Shown: one piece after another, positions 1 to 6,809 of the stretch
Position numbering within the stretch: position 1 is the stretch's first letter
Layout: each line of letters opens with the position of its first letter
NCBI GenBank assembly: GCA_024644775.1
Contig: JAHEHB010000277.1
Coordinates: forward strand, 1-7,483
Origin: Deltaproteobacteria bacterium
GTDB taxonomy: Bacteria > Desulfobacterota > Desulfobacteria > Desulfobacterales > SURF-15
Direction of reading: 5' to 3'
DNA: 7,483 nt
Program-made: the position numbers and the translations under genes
The notes under the pieces: generated by a model
Databases searched by the model: none
The model's input: only the letters and a program-made list of their open reading frames with translations
What the model was told of the DNA's origin: nothing

Positions 1-240
1 GCTTCTGGTTTTGCTGAGAATCGGAAATCCAAGATTTCAAACAAAATCCGAAATATCGCACCCAATCGACCCCCCCCCTGCTAACGGAGCCTGCCTGAAC
101 GTTATTGAACAGAATGTTAACAGCGGTTAGTTTCGCAATGGCCGTAAGGATGCTTTTGGTTTGCTTTTCATGACCGGGCCGCCCATCCAGAAACGCAACA
201 ATTCTGAGTGGTTTTTGGTTCCGGACACTGGATGTTTCGT
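1..240. other. Non-coding stretch downstream of lpxK
   Basis: This stretch lies past the lpxK stop and runs to the window edge. No reading frame on either strand looks like a protein. The minus strand holds a 14-codon ATG frame with no ribosome binding site. Short frames open towards position 1 also exist but have no recognisable content. It contains a run of nine C (70-78) and a perfect 6-base inverted repeat with a 3-base loop (GAAATC 24-29, GATTTC 33-38). A looser pair, TCGGA (22-25 region) and TCCGA (47-51), surrounds that repeat. I found no GC-rich hairpin followed by a T run in the minus direction, so the operon's terminator is not evident here. Confidence 0.5.
70..78. repeat. Homopolymer run of nine C
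   Basis: Nine consecutive C on the plus strand (G on the minus strand) lie about 160 bases beyond the lpxK stop, outside any supported gene. Such tracts slip during replication and sequencing, so the exact length is uncertain. No open frame known to be real crosses it, so there is no visible phase-variable gene. Confidence 0.9.
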
Positions 241-1377
241 TCATAACCCTGCGAGTTTAGATCGTAGAAAGTTGGTAAAGGCGTCTGTGTCGGCTCCAAA
301 TGCCGATTTAATTCCAATTACAACCAGCTCCATAGCACCCGGAGAAAATCGATGGGCCACTCGAACATAGTCTTTTTCAGTGGTCAGTAGTACTTCCGCT
401 TCGACGTCATTTGCCAGCTTCAATATTTTCCGAAGATCCGAATCGGTATAAGCGTGGTGATCCGGAAATTCCAGGTAATCGACCAAACAACACCCGAAGG
501 AACACACAGTATTCCGAAAATCTTTGTTTACGGCAATCCCGGAAAATGCAAAACCATTGCGATTCGCTATATACCTTCCATCGACGGGAAGCAGGTTCTT
601 AAATGGAGATGCGGTGTTTCCGTGATTGCCTCCCCTCACCCTGAACAAATAAGGCGTGTGAAAAGATTTGAAGACAGGACGGGGATGACGGGTCATGTGT
701 ACCTGATCGAACGCACTTGACCGCGAGGTATCGATGCGTGTCAGAATAAAGGCATCCGCCCTGGATAAGGCAGAAAGCGGTTCCCTTAAAACACCCCTGG
801 GCAAAAGCGCGTAATTGCCAAAGGGATGTGAATAATCGAGTAACAAAACGTCTATATCGCGTTTTAAGGATAGGTGCTGAAATGCATCGTCCAAGACCAA
901 TACCTCGGCGCCGAATTCTTCCATAGCCTGCTTGCCGGATTTAAATCGATCTTTTCCAATAATAACGGGGATATTGTCAAGTTTCAACGCCATTAAAAAG
1001 GGTTCATCCCCCGCGCTACCGGGTCCCATATAGAACGTCCGTCCATCGCTGACGATACCACCGGTTTTTTCAACACCACTTTTATATCCCCGGCTAACAA
1101 CCGCGACCTTGTACCCCATTTTCCGAATCGATTCTGCCACATAAATGCTCATGGGGGTTTTACCGGTTCCCCCGACGGTGATATTTCCGATGGAGACAAC
1201 CTTACAGGGTAGATGTTTTGAAGGTAAAACGCCTTTTTTGTAAAGGTACTCCCACAACCGGACCCCAATCCCGTACATCCAGGAAAAGATCAGCAACAGT
1301 ATTTCCAGTGGAGAAAAACGACGGTGTTTCTCCTGCTGCTGCATGATCCTATTTACTTTCTGGACAATCCGACGCAC
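241..1377 (-). CDS. lpxK: Tetraacyldisaccharide 4'-kinase LpxK
   Basis: LpxK transfers the gamma-phosphate of ATP to the 4' position of the tetraacyl disaccharide 1-phosphate, making lipid IVA on the cytoplasmic face of the inner membrane. The 378 residues contain the family's landmarks in order: a hydrophobic N-terminal helix (about 24-38), the P-loop GNITVGGTGKT (64-74), SRGY (95-98), GDEP (123-126), the Walker B-type DDAFQH (163-168), LPRGVLRE (192-199), FPDHH (304-308) and TTEKD (332-336). None is broken. The usual DDG at Walker B reads DDA. The start is a GTG at 1377. The waaA stop lies in the same frame 18 bases upstream, so the only alternative is the ATG at 1344, which would remove 11 residues. 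GAGGAAG at 1389-1395 favours the GTG. The protein is longer than the roughly 330 residues of the E. coli enzyme, largely at the N-terminus and in the middle. It is the last gene of the cluster, after waaA, whose acceptor it makes. Confidence 0.97.
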   Translation of the reverse strand: MRRIVQKVNRIMQQQEKHRRFSPLEILLLIFSWMYGIGVRLWEYLYKKGVLPSKHLPCKVVSIGNITVGGTGKTPMSIYVAESIRKMGYKVAVVSRGYKSGVEKTGGIVSDGRTFYMGPGSAGDEPFLMALKLDNIPVIIGKDRFKSGKQAMEEFGAEVLVLDDAFQHLSLKRDIDVLLLDYSHPFGNYALLPRGVLREPLSALSRADAFILTRIDTSRSSAFDQVHMTRHPRPVFKSFHTPYLFRVRGGNHGNTASPFKNLLPVDGRYIANRNGFAFSGIAVNKDFRNTVCSFGCCLVDYLEFPDHHAYTDSDLRKILKLANDVEAEVLLTTEKDYVRVAHRFSPGAMELVVIGIKSAFGADTDAFTNFLRSKLAGL

Positions 1378-1388
1378 GGAATGTATCG

Positions 1389-1395
1389 CTTCCTC
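1389..1395 (-). promoter_or_regulatory. Shine-Dalgarno site for lpxK
   Basis: The minus strand reads GAGGAAG directly after the waaA TAA stop, with 11 bases between it and the GTG at 1377. The spacing is slightly long. It is the clearest ribosome binding site in the four-gene cluster and supports the GTG over the ATG at 1344, whose AGGA would sit only two bases away. Confidence 0.5.
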
Positions 1396-2709
1396 TTAAA
1401 ATGGTAAACCGAACGCTTTAATGACGTCCAGTGTCTTTGCAACGGCCCCTCTATTTGCGCATAGCAAGGTATAGGCCTGCTTGCCCATGAACTCGGCTTT
1501 ATTTTTGTCTCGGAGCAACGGAATTGCCGCGTCATAGAGGCTCGTTGCATCCCGTATCTGAACGGCGGCGTTTAACGTTAACAGCTGTTGGGAAATATCT
1601 CTAAAATCGCTCATATCGGGTCCGAATAGAATCGGTTTGGAATAGGCAGCCGGCTCCAGTGGATTATGTCCGCCACATTTAACGAGGCTTCCGCCCACAA
1701 ATGCAATGTCTGCCACCGCATAGAGACTCCTCAACATCCCGATGGTATCCACCACAATCGCTTCATTCGACCTGCCCTTTGGCATCTGATTGAGTACTGA
1801 CAGGCAGTCCGTTTCAACACCATTGGCTTGAAACTCTCTACAAATCAGTTTGGCACGAACCGGATCTCTGGGCGCCACAACAAAAAAAAGATCCGAAACG
1901 ATTTGTTTCATACGCAAGAATGCCTCAAGTAAAATCGATTCCTCCCCGGGATGTGTGCTCCCCGCTAAAAAGATTCGTTGTTTGGCTGAAATCTTCAGCC
2001 GATGCCGCATCGTATGTTCATTCACATCGACACCCGTCTCGCAGATGGGTTCAAACTTGATGTTACCGGTAACGACGAGTCGATCCGGAGAGATCCCTAA
2101 ACGGCGAAACCGGTCGAAATCCGTTGTTGATTGGATACAGATCTTCGCAAAGCGTTGAAAAAGGGGTCGCATAAAAAAAGACAACCGCAGGTACCCTTTT
2201 AACGACTGATCTGAAAGTCTGGCATTAACAAGAATCGCGGGAATATTCCTCGTTTTTATTTCATAAAGAAAATTGGGCCATAAATCCGTTTCAACGATCA
2301 ACATCATGGCCGGGTTGATTCTCGATATCATCCGTTTGACGGAAAAAATGAAATCATAAGGGAAATATACGATTCCATCGACGCGACACCTCAAGCGCTC
2401 ATTTGCGATCTCAAACCCGGTAAGTGTCGATACTGAAAATACAATAGACGCCTTATTGGAGACTTTGTTCAGAGCGTACACGAGCGGAATTGCCGAGAGC
2501 ACCTCTCCCACCGAAAGCGCATGGATCCAAATCGGTCGACTTGCGGAAGATTTCGATACAAGTTCGCGAATGCCCCTCGGTAACGGCGCAAGTCCCAGTC
2601 TGTGGCGCACAGTTTTTCTTCTTTTACGAAATGCAATCACAATGGGCAACAACGCGGGAAACCCCAGCAGTGTCCCCAGTAATAAAATAATATTATACAA
2701 AGCCATCAT
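1396..2709 (-). CDS. waaA: 3-deoxy-D-manno-octulosonic acid transferase WaaA (KdtA)
   Basis: This GT30 enzyme transfers Kdo from CMP-Kdo to lipid IVA at the cytoplasmic face of the inner membrane. The 437 residues match the family well. A membrane anchor (about 4-26) is followed by the basic R..RLG segment (31-39). The N-terminal domain carries SVGE (66-69), whose Glu69 matches the proposed catalytic base, then ETDLWPN (140-146) and NARLS (162-166). The C-terminal nucleotide-sugar domain carries STHPGEE (251-257), DTIGML (321-326), FVGGSLV (337-343) and HNPLEPAAYSKPI (348-360). The motif usually written APRHPER in E. coli-like enzymes reads APRDPVR (279-285). The frame closes with a stop at 2731-2733, so the ATG at 2709 or the adjacent ATG at 2706 is the start. 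No good ribosome binding site precedes it, which suggests coupling to lptG, 37 bases upstream. Whether it adds one, two or more Kdo units cannot be read from the sequence. Confidence 0.97.
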   Translation of the reverse strand: MMALYNIILLLGTLLGFPALLPIVIAFRKRRKTVRHRLGLAPLPRGIRELVSKSSASRPIWIHALSVGEVLSAIPLVYALNKVSNKASIVFSVSTLTGFEIANERLRCRVDGIVYFPYDFIFSVKRMISRINPAMMLIVETDLWPNFLYEIKTRNIPAILVNARLSDQSLKGYLRLSFFMRPLFQRFAKICIQSTTDFDRFRRLGISPDRLVVTGNIKFEPICETGVDVNEHTMRHRLKISAKQRIFLAGSTHPGEESILLEAFLRMKQIVSDLFFVVAPRDPVRAKLICREFQANGVETDCLSVLNQMPKGRSNEAIVVDTIGMLRSLYAVADIAFVGGSLVKCGGHNPLEPAAYSKPILFGPDMSDFRDISQQLLTLNAAVQIRDATSLYDAAIPLLRDKNKAEFMGKQAYTLLCANRGAVAKTLDVIKAFGLPF

Positions 2710-2746
2710 GGTATGAGTGATCGAGACGTATTACATCAAAAACGAA

Positions 2747-3823
2747 TCATTCGGCGTGGAGCAGGGCAAACATACCGATGAACATAAACGTTACGTTTGC
2801 GATCCATACGGCGATCCATGGGGGGAGCATTTCCCCATAACCCAATGATACGCAAAAACTATGAAAGATCCAGTATAGAAAGGCGATACCGAGACCATAT
2901 GCGATGACCACCGGCAATCCTTCTCGAATTCTTCCCCGAAAAGAGAGACCTGTGCCGAGAAGCCCCAGAATGATGCAGACAAATGGAAAAGCGATCTTGC
3001 CCTGAAGGTCGACCTTATAACTGGTAGCCTCATACCCTTCGGCTTCGACCTGTCTGATATATTCGATAAGCTCTTTAAAACTCATCTCATCGGATTTTTT
3101 CATGACTCGCTTCAAATTTTCAGGAGCAAAACCAAGGTCCTCTGCTTTTTCACTATGAAAGGTTACGCCGGAGTTGTTTGCTTTGGAATTCAATCGTTGC
3201 TCCATAACATTTTGTAACATCCAATGACCGTTGTCGTAGACCGCGTCCTTTGCATCGACTCGTCGAATCAGATTAAAATCCTCATCAAAGCAATTTAGGG
3301 TAATGCCGTGCAGCGTCCGGGACGATGTATTGTAGTATTTTATGTGTGCGATCATCTGTGGGCTTTTTATCCAGATATTCTTTTCGCGGGTCGTTAGGGC
3401 GACTTCTTTTCGGACTTCCCTCAACCATATCTGATTGGCCTTTGCAGTGGAAATGGGTACGATCACTTCAGAAAGAAAAAAAAGTAGAATCGTAAACAGC
3501 ACACCGATGGATAACACCGGCCACAACAAAGAATAACTACTGATGCCGCCGCTTTTTAATGCGATGATTTCATTGTTTTTACTCATTAGACCGAATACTA
3601 CCAAAATGGATAAAAAAAGGCCCATGGGCATTACGTTAGCGGCAATAAACGGAATATTGAAGATGAAATAAAGAAGGGCTCTGGAAACTGGAATGCCCTC
3701 TTCCATGAAATCATCAATTTTTTCAAAAAAATCGACTGCGATGTAAATGGATATCACCGCGCCAAGGATAACAACGAAATTCCAAAGTATTTCTCGGCTC
3801 AAATATTTATAGATGATTGACAT
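2747..3823 (-). CDS. lptG: LPS export ABC transporter permease LptG
   Basis: LptG pairs with LptF and the ATPase LptB to pull LPS out of the inner membrane and pass it to LptC and the periplasmic bridge. The 358 residues are close to E. coli LptG (360) and show the YjgP/YjgQ layout. Three N-terminal membrane segments (about 11-31, 55-79 and 98-122) come first. A periplasmic beta-jellyroll domain follows (roughly 125-265), then three C-terminal segments (about 275-295, 304-324 and 333-355). The cytoplasmic loop SKNNEIIALKSGGIS (81-95) corresponds to the coupling helix that docks on LptB, and VDLQGKIAFPF (271-281) is the typical entry to TM4. The ATG at 3823 lies 9 bases after the lptF stop with no clear Shine-Dalgarno, so translation is probably coupled. 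LptF and LptG are paralogues. I call this one LptG because it is second in order and matches it in length. Confidence 0.93.
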   Translation of the reverse strand: MSIIYKYLSREILWNFVVILGAVISIYIAVDFFEKIDDFMEEGIPVSRALLYFIFNIPFIAANVMPMGLFLSILVVFGLMSKNNEIIALKSGGISSYSLLWPVLSIGVLFTILLFFLSEVIVPISTAKANQIWLREVRKEVALTTREKNIWIKSPQMIAHIKYYNTSSRTLHGITLNCFDEDFNLIRRVDAKDAVYDNGHWMLQNVMEQRLNSKANNSGVTFHSEKAEDLGFAPENLKRVMKKSDEMSFKELIEYIRQVEAEGYEATSYKVDLQGKIAFPFVCIILGLLGTGLSFRGRIREGLPVVIAYGLGIAFLYWIFHSFCVSLGYGEMLPPWIAVWIANVTFMFIGMFALLHAE

Positions 3824-3832
3824 CTTTATCGA

Positions 3833-5023
3833 CTAATCAGACGGGGTCTTTTTTTTAAAGAAACGGTATTGGATTTTATGAAATAACAGGGAAACAACAT
3901 CAAGGTTGACGTTGCGTTCACGAGCCATCCTGGAAATAAGATATAATCCAAGACTGCCCATAACGATATTGGGTAGCCACATACCAATCACAGGTGGATA
4001 AATCCCTGCTTCGCCGAACACCCACCCTGCAGACAGCATGATGTAGTAGACCAGATAGAAGATGAGCCCAAGACCGATACCAAACGATTTTTTAGCAGAT
4101 TTCGATTGAATTCCCAGAGGCAAACCCAAAATACCAAGGGCAAAGCATGTAATGGGATAGGAAAACTTTTTGTGAAATTCCATTAGGGTTAAATAATATT
4201 GATCATCTTTTTGGGTCGCTTCCTTGATGTACTGGCGCAATTCAGTCAAATTCATTTCCTCTTCATCTTTACGCCCGCCAACCGCTTTTTCAGCCGGTTT
4301 TTTGGCGGCGAGACTCATATCATAGGTTTCGAATTGAATGGTATGCGCAGACCGGTCTTCCGGGTTCACTTGATTAATCGTGCCATTAAACAGCCGCAAT
4401 TGAAACACAAATTTATCCGGATCGCTATAGAGTCTTGCTTTTGGCGCAACCACCGTACTGACAATCCCTTGGGTGCGTTGATCCTCGATAAAGACATCAA
4501 TGAGCTGTTTGTTTTTTGAATCGATCTTATTCACATAAAGAATCACCCCATCAAATTTGTCATTAAATGTTCTTTCTTTTATGCCAATGTTGAGGTTCGA
4601 TGAAATCACTTTAATCGCCAATTCTTTTAAAGCCACTCTACCTTTGGGTAAACCGTAGATTGCCATGAAACTCGTCAAGCCCCATCCAATCAAACAGAAT
4701 AATAGAACCGGGGGAAGCAAGCCGACGATGCTGACGCCTCCCGCCTTTAACGTGATAATTTCATTGTCTTTAGAAAAACGTAGAAACGTCAGCAACACCG
4801 ACATCATAATGGACATGGGGATGACAAACTGAAGAAAAAACGGCGTGGTATAGATAATCATCAACAAAACAGAGCCAAGGCTGACGCGATAATTAACGAT
4901 AAGATTTATGATTTCAAGAAGTTGTGTCATTAAAAAAACAAAGGTGAAAAACGCCAGAGTGACCAAGAACGGAGGGATCAATTCAAAAAATATATATCGA
5001 TAAATAATAGAGTTTGGTTTCAT
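3833..5023 (-). CDS. lptF: LPS export ABC transporter permease LptF
   Basis: LptF is the partner permease to LptG in the LptB2FG extractor. The 396 residues show TM1 at about 14-34, TM2 at 52-80 and TM3 at 99-123, then a periplasmic jellyroll (about 130-270), then TM4 (288-304), TM5 (315-335) and TM6 (343-364). The coupling helix segment is RFSKDNEIITLKAGGVS (82-98), close to the same segment in the next gene. Between the jellyroll and TM4 is a charged Lys/Glu stretch (241-257). After TM6 about 30 mostly basic residues (366-396) extend into the cytoplasm. The ATG at 5023 is the first possible start, because an in-frame TGA lies about 40 bases upstream with no other start codon between. No ribosome binding site precedes it. 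The start overlaps the stop of a short upstream frame as ATGA. It is the first gene of the cluster, downstream of a sigma70-like promoter. Confidence 0.93.
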   Translation of the reverse strand: MKPNSIIYRYIFFELIPPFLVTLAFFTFVFLMTQLLEIINLIVNYRVSLGSVLLMIIYTTPFFLQFVIPMSIMMSVLLTFLRFSKDNEIITLKAGGVSIVGLLPPVLLFCLIGWGLTSFMAIYGLPKGRVALKELAIKVISSNLNIGIKERTFNDKFDGVILYVNKIDSKNKQLIDVFIEDQRTQGIVSTVVAPKARLYSDPDKFVFQLRLFNGTINQVNPEDRSAHTIQFETYDMSLAAKKPAEKAVGGRKDEEEMNLTELRQYIKEATQKDDQYYLTLMEFHKKFSYPITCFALGILGLPLGIQSKSAKKSFGIGLGLIFYLVYYIMLSAGWVFGEAGIYPPVIGMWLPNIVMGSLGLYLISRMARERNVNLDVVSLLFHKIQYRFFKKKTPSD

Positions 5024-5097
5024 GCGCGATGGTTGGTGATAGCATTCATTAACGTTAGCTCACTCATATGATGACGATACAATACCTCAGATAACAT
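5020..5097 (-). CDS. Possible 25-residue leader ORF overlapping lptF start
   Basis: On the minus strand an ATG at 5097 opens a 25-codon frame. It has further in-frame ATGs at codons 11 and 17 and ends in TGA at 5020-5022. The lptF ATG (5021-5023) overlaps this stop as ATGA, the classic layout for termination-reinitiation. lptF has no Shine-Dalgarno of its own, which would fit such coupling. Against it, the only purine signals are a GG just before the ATG and a GAGG about 17 bases before the second ATG. The peptide (beginning MLSEVLYRHH) is not one I recognise, and a frame this short can arise by chance. It has no hydrophobic segment or run of one amino acid pointing to attenuation. Confidence 0.2.
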   Translation of the reverse strand: MLSEVLYRHHMSELTLMNAITNHRA

Positions 5098-5119
5098 CCA
5101 AAAAAACTGTCGATATAAC
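5091..5119 (+). promoter_or_regulatory. Alternative promoter candidate for the GT39 gene
   Basis: On the plus strand, ATAACA (5091-5096) and TATAAC (5114-5119) are separated by 17 bases and match 4/6 and 5/6 of the sigma70 boxes. It would give the GT39 gene a leader of about 110 bases and would run through the lptF promoter on the opposite strand. In an AT-rich spacer such matches are common, so this is weak. Confidence 0.25.
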
Positions 5120-5147
5120 GATATTGAACGCCTAAAATCCATATTCT

Positions 5148-5176
5148 ATCCTATGTGTCCAAAGTGATTAAGTCAA
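5148..5176 (-). promoter_or_regulatory. Sigma70-like promoter for the lptF-lptG-waaA-lpxK operon
   Basis: Reading the minus strand, TTGACT (5171-5176) is followed after 17 bases by TAGGAT (5148-5153), matching 5/6 and 4/6 of the consensus boxes. A second box, TAGAAT (5143-5148), overlaps just downstream but would need a 22-base spacer. Transcription would begin near 5140, leaving a leader of about 115 bases before lptF. This is the only well-spaced minus-strand promoter I found ahead of the cluster. It is a consensus match, not proof. Confidence 0.45.
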
Positions 5177-5203
5177 TAGAACACGTATTCGATTGAAATT
5201 CGC

Positions 5204-5230
5204 TTGACAATTGACAGACCCGACATTAAT
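5204..5230 (+). promoter_or_regulatory. Tandem TTGACA boxes just upstream of the GT39 gene
   Basis: Two perfect TTGACA hexamers lie 7 bases apart (5204-5209 and 5211-5216). The first is followed after 15 bases by ATTAAT (5225-5230), a 4/6 match to TATAAT. Transcription from here would begin only a couple of bases before the ATG at 5239, giving an essentially leaderless message. The second hexamer has no partner box before the ATG. Either this is a leaderless promoter, or the repeats serve as an operator or are chance. Confidence 0.3.
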
Positions 5231-5238
5231 TCAAGGCC

Positions 5239-6804
5239 ATGACGCAGGCTTCGGATCGTTTTTATCTTACATCGGCGTGGTTCTGGATAATCGGATTTAC
5301 GCTATTCCGGTTTATCTATTCCGGGCTGTTTCACCTGGTTCCGGATGAAACAAACTATTGGCAATGGAGCCGGCATCTGGCACTGGGATATCATGATCAG
5401 GCCCCGTTGATTGCTTGGGCGATAAAACTCACGACATCTCTGTTCGGACAAACTGAAATCGCGGTGCGCCTTCCCTCCGTGGTTTCCGTGGCGGTCGCAT
5501 CTGCCTATCTTATTGCCATTTCCAAACGATGGATCGGCGCGCATGCTGCATGGCATACAGCGCTCATGAGCCAAGCGATTCTTCTTTTCAACGTGGGAGG
5601 ACTGCTTGCGACACCAGACGGTCTCCAGGCCGCCTGCTGGGCGGCAGCGAGTTACCATGTGGCCCGTGCCTACGAGAACGATGGCTGGCATCAATGGATT
5701 TTAGGGGCGGTCTATTTCGGCATCGGCATGCTCAGTAAGTATACGATGGTGATATTTCTCCCCTGCGTCTTTCTCTACGGCTTGCTTTCGAAGAACCACC
5801 GCGATCGACTCGTCGGAGTGCGCCCCTATGCAGCGCTTGTGCTGGGTTTACTCGTATTTGTTCCGGTCATCATATGGAATGCGAAACATAGCTGGAATTC
5901 CATGCGACACGTTGCTTATTTGGGAGGGGCAAATGCACGGTTTGCCCTTCATCTTAACTATTTTGGCGATTTCATCGCGTCTCAGGCCGGACTCTTATCG
6001 CCGCTAATCTTTGTACTTGCCATCCTCGCATGGTGGCTGGCACTTCAAAGACCTTACCGGACCGGAAATTGGATTTATTTATTTCTTTTAATGACGTCCC
6101 TGCCGATGATCGCCGGGTTTGCAATGTTGAGCTTGCATACGCGCGTATACGGGAACTGGCCGGGCGCCGGATATCTTACGGTTTCTGCATTGATTGCGAC
6201 ATTTTTTGCAGACAAAACAAATTCAACCTCCGGTAACAGAATCGTCTATTTCGGGCAAAAGCTGTGGCCTTGGGCGGTGGGTACTGCATACCTGTTTTCT
6301 GCGTTGGTCCTGGTTCAGGTCGTATGGCCCATTGTGCCCATTCCTGCGGAATTCGATCGTCCAGCAAAAGAAATTTCCGGATGGAAAGAACTTGGTCAAC
6401 GCACCGGCCGTTTGGTTGAGACAATGCCGGATCCCGCAAAAACCTTTCTGTTTGGCTTACGATATCAAATCGCCAGCGAGCTTGCTTTCTATACACCCGG
6501 ACAACCTCATACGGTATCCATCAACAAATGGAAACGTCCCAATGTTTATGACTATTGGTGGACGGACAAAGACGTGGTGGGGTGGGATGCCGTCGGCGTA
6601 ACGTACCGTTCAGACAGCCACCTGACCCGTTTGAACCAGGTATTTGAACGCGTAGACCCACCCGTACGTCTCGATATTTTCAAAAAACGCGTGTTCAGCA
6701 GTAAAGAGGGCTTTGTAAAATCCTTCTATCTTTATCGCGCTTATGGATTCAAGGGCGGTCTTCGGTGGGTACCCCAAAATCGTGACGATATCCGTGCCAA
6801 ATGA
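5239..6804 (+). CDS. GT39 (ArnT/PMT_2-type) membrane glycosyltransferase
   Basis: The protein (521 residues) is a polytopic GT-C glycosyltransferase of the kind that moves a sugar from a polyprenyl-phosphate donor to an acceptor on the periplasmic side of the inner membrane. Evidence is the PMT_2 signature VPDETNYWQWSRHLALGY (34-51), where Asp36-Glu37 in the first periplasmic loop match the catalytic acidic site, followed by HDQAPLIAW (52-60). Also seen are RLPS (77-80), TPDG (125-128), GIGMLSKYT (161-169) and GNWPGAGY (305-312). About ten membrane segments lie between residues 12 and 365, then a soluble tail of about 155 residues. An in-frame TAA at 5227-5229 leaves the ATG at 5239 as the only sensible start; AAGG sits only two bases from it. 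It is divergent from the LPS operon and convergent with a GT2 polyprenyl-phosphate sugar synthase that may supply its donor. Lipid A or LPS core is the likely acceptor by context. The sugar is unknown, so I give no arnT symbol. Confidence 0.92.
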   Translation: MTQASDRFYLTSAWFWIIGFTLFRFIYSGLFHLVPDETNYWQWSRHLALGYHDQAPLIAWAIKLTTSLFGQTEIAVRLPSVVSVAVASAYLIAISKRWIGAHAAWHTALMSQAILLFNVGGLLATPDGLQAACWAAASYHVARAYENDGWHQWILGAVYFGIGMLSKYTMVIFLPCVFLYGLLSKNHRDRLVGVRPYAALVLGLLVFVPVIIWNAKHSWNSMRHVAYLGGANARFALHLNYFGDFIASQAGLLSPLIFVLAILAWWLALQRPYRTGNWIYLFLLMTSLPMIAGFAMLSLHTRVYGNWPGAGYLTVSALIATFFADKTNSTSGNRIVYFGQKLWPWAVGTAYLFSALVLVQVVWPIVPIPAEFDRPAKEISGWKELGQRTGRLVETMPDPAKTFLFGLRYQIASELAFYTPGQPHTVSINKWKRPNVYDYWWTDKDVVGWDAVGVTYRSDSHLTRLNQVFERVDPPVRLDIFKKRVFSSKEGFVKSFYLYRAYGFKGGLRWVPQNRDDIRAK

Positions 6805-6809
6805 TCAAC

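Noticed and set aside
170..240. Rho-independent terminator or insertion-sequence end after lpxK
   Set aside because: The GGGCGGCCC hairpin on the minus strand is not followed by a T run, and no matching terminal inverted repeat or target duplication is visible.
161..370. Plus-strand frame of 69 codons over the lpxK 3' end
   Set aside because: It overlaps the well-supported lpxK tail, begins with TTG without a ribosome binding site, and its product has no recognisable features.
454..720. Plus-strand frames of 63 and 88 codons opposite lpxK
   Set aside because: They lie wholly antisense to conserved lpxK motifs, as expected for shadow frames.
2456..2716. Plus-strand frame of 86 codons opposite the waaA 5' end
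   Set aside because: It is antisense to the WaaA membrane anchor and SVGE region and has no family features.
5302..5694. Minus-strand frame of 130 codons inside the GT39 gene
   Set aside because: It is antisense to the catalytic PMT_2 region; its Cys/Arg-rich composition looks like a shadow translation.
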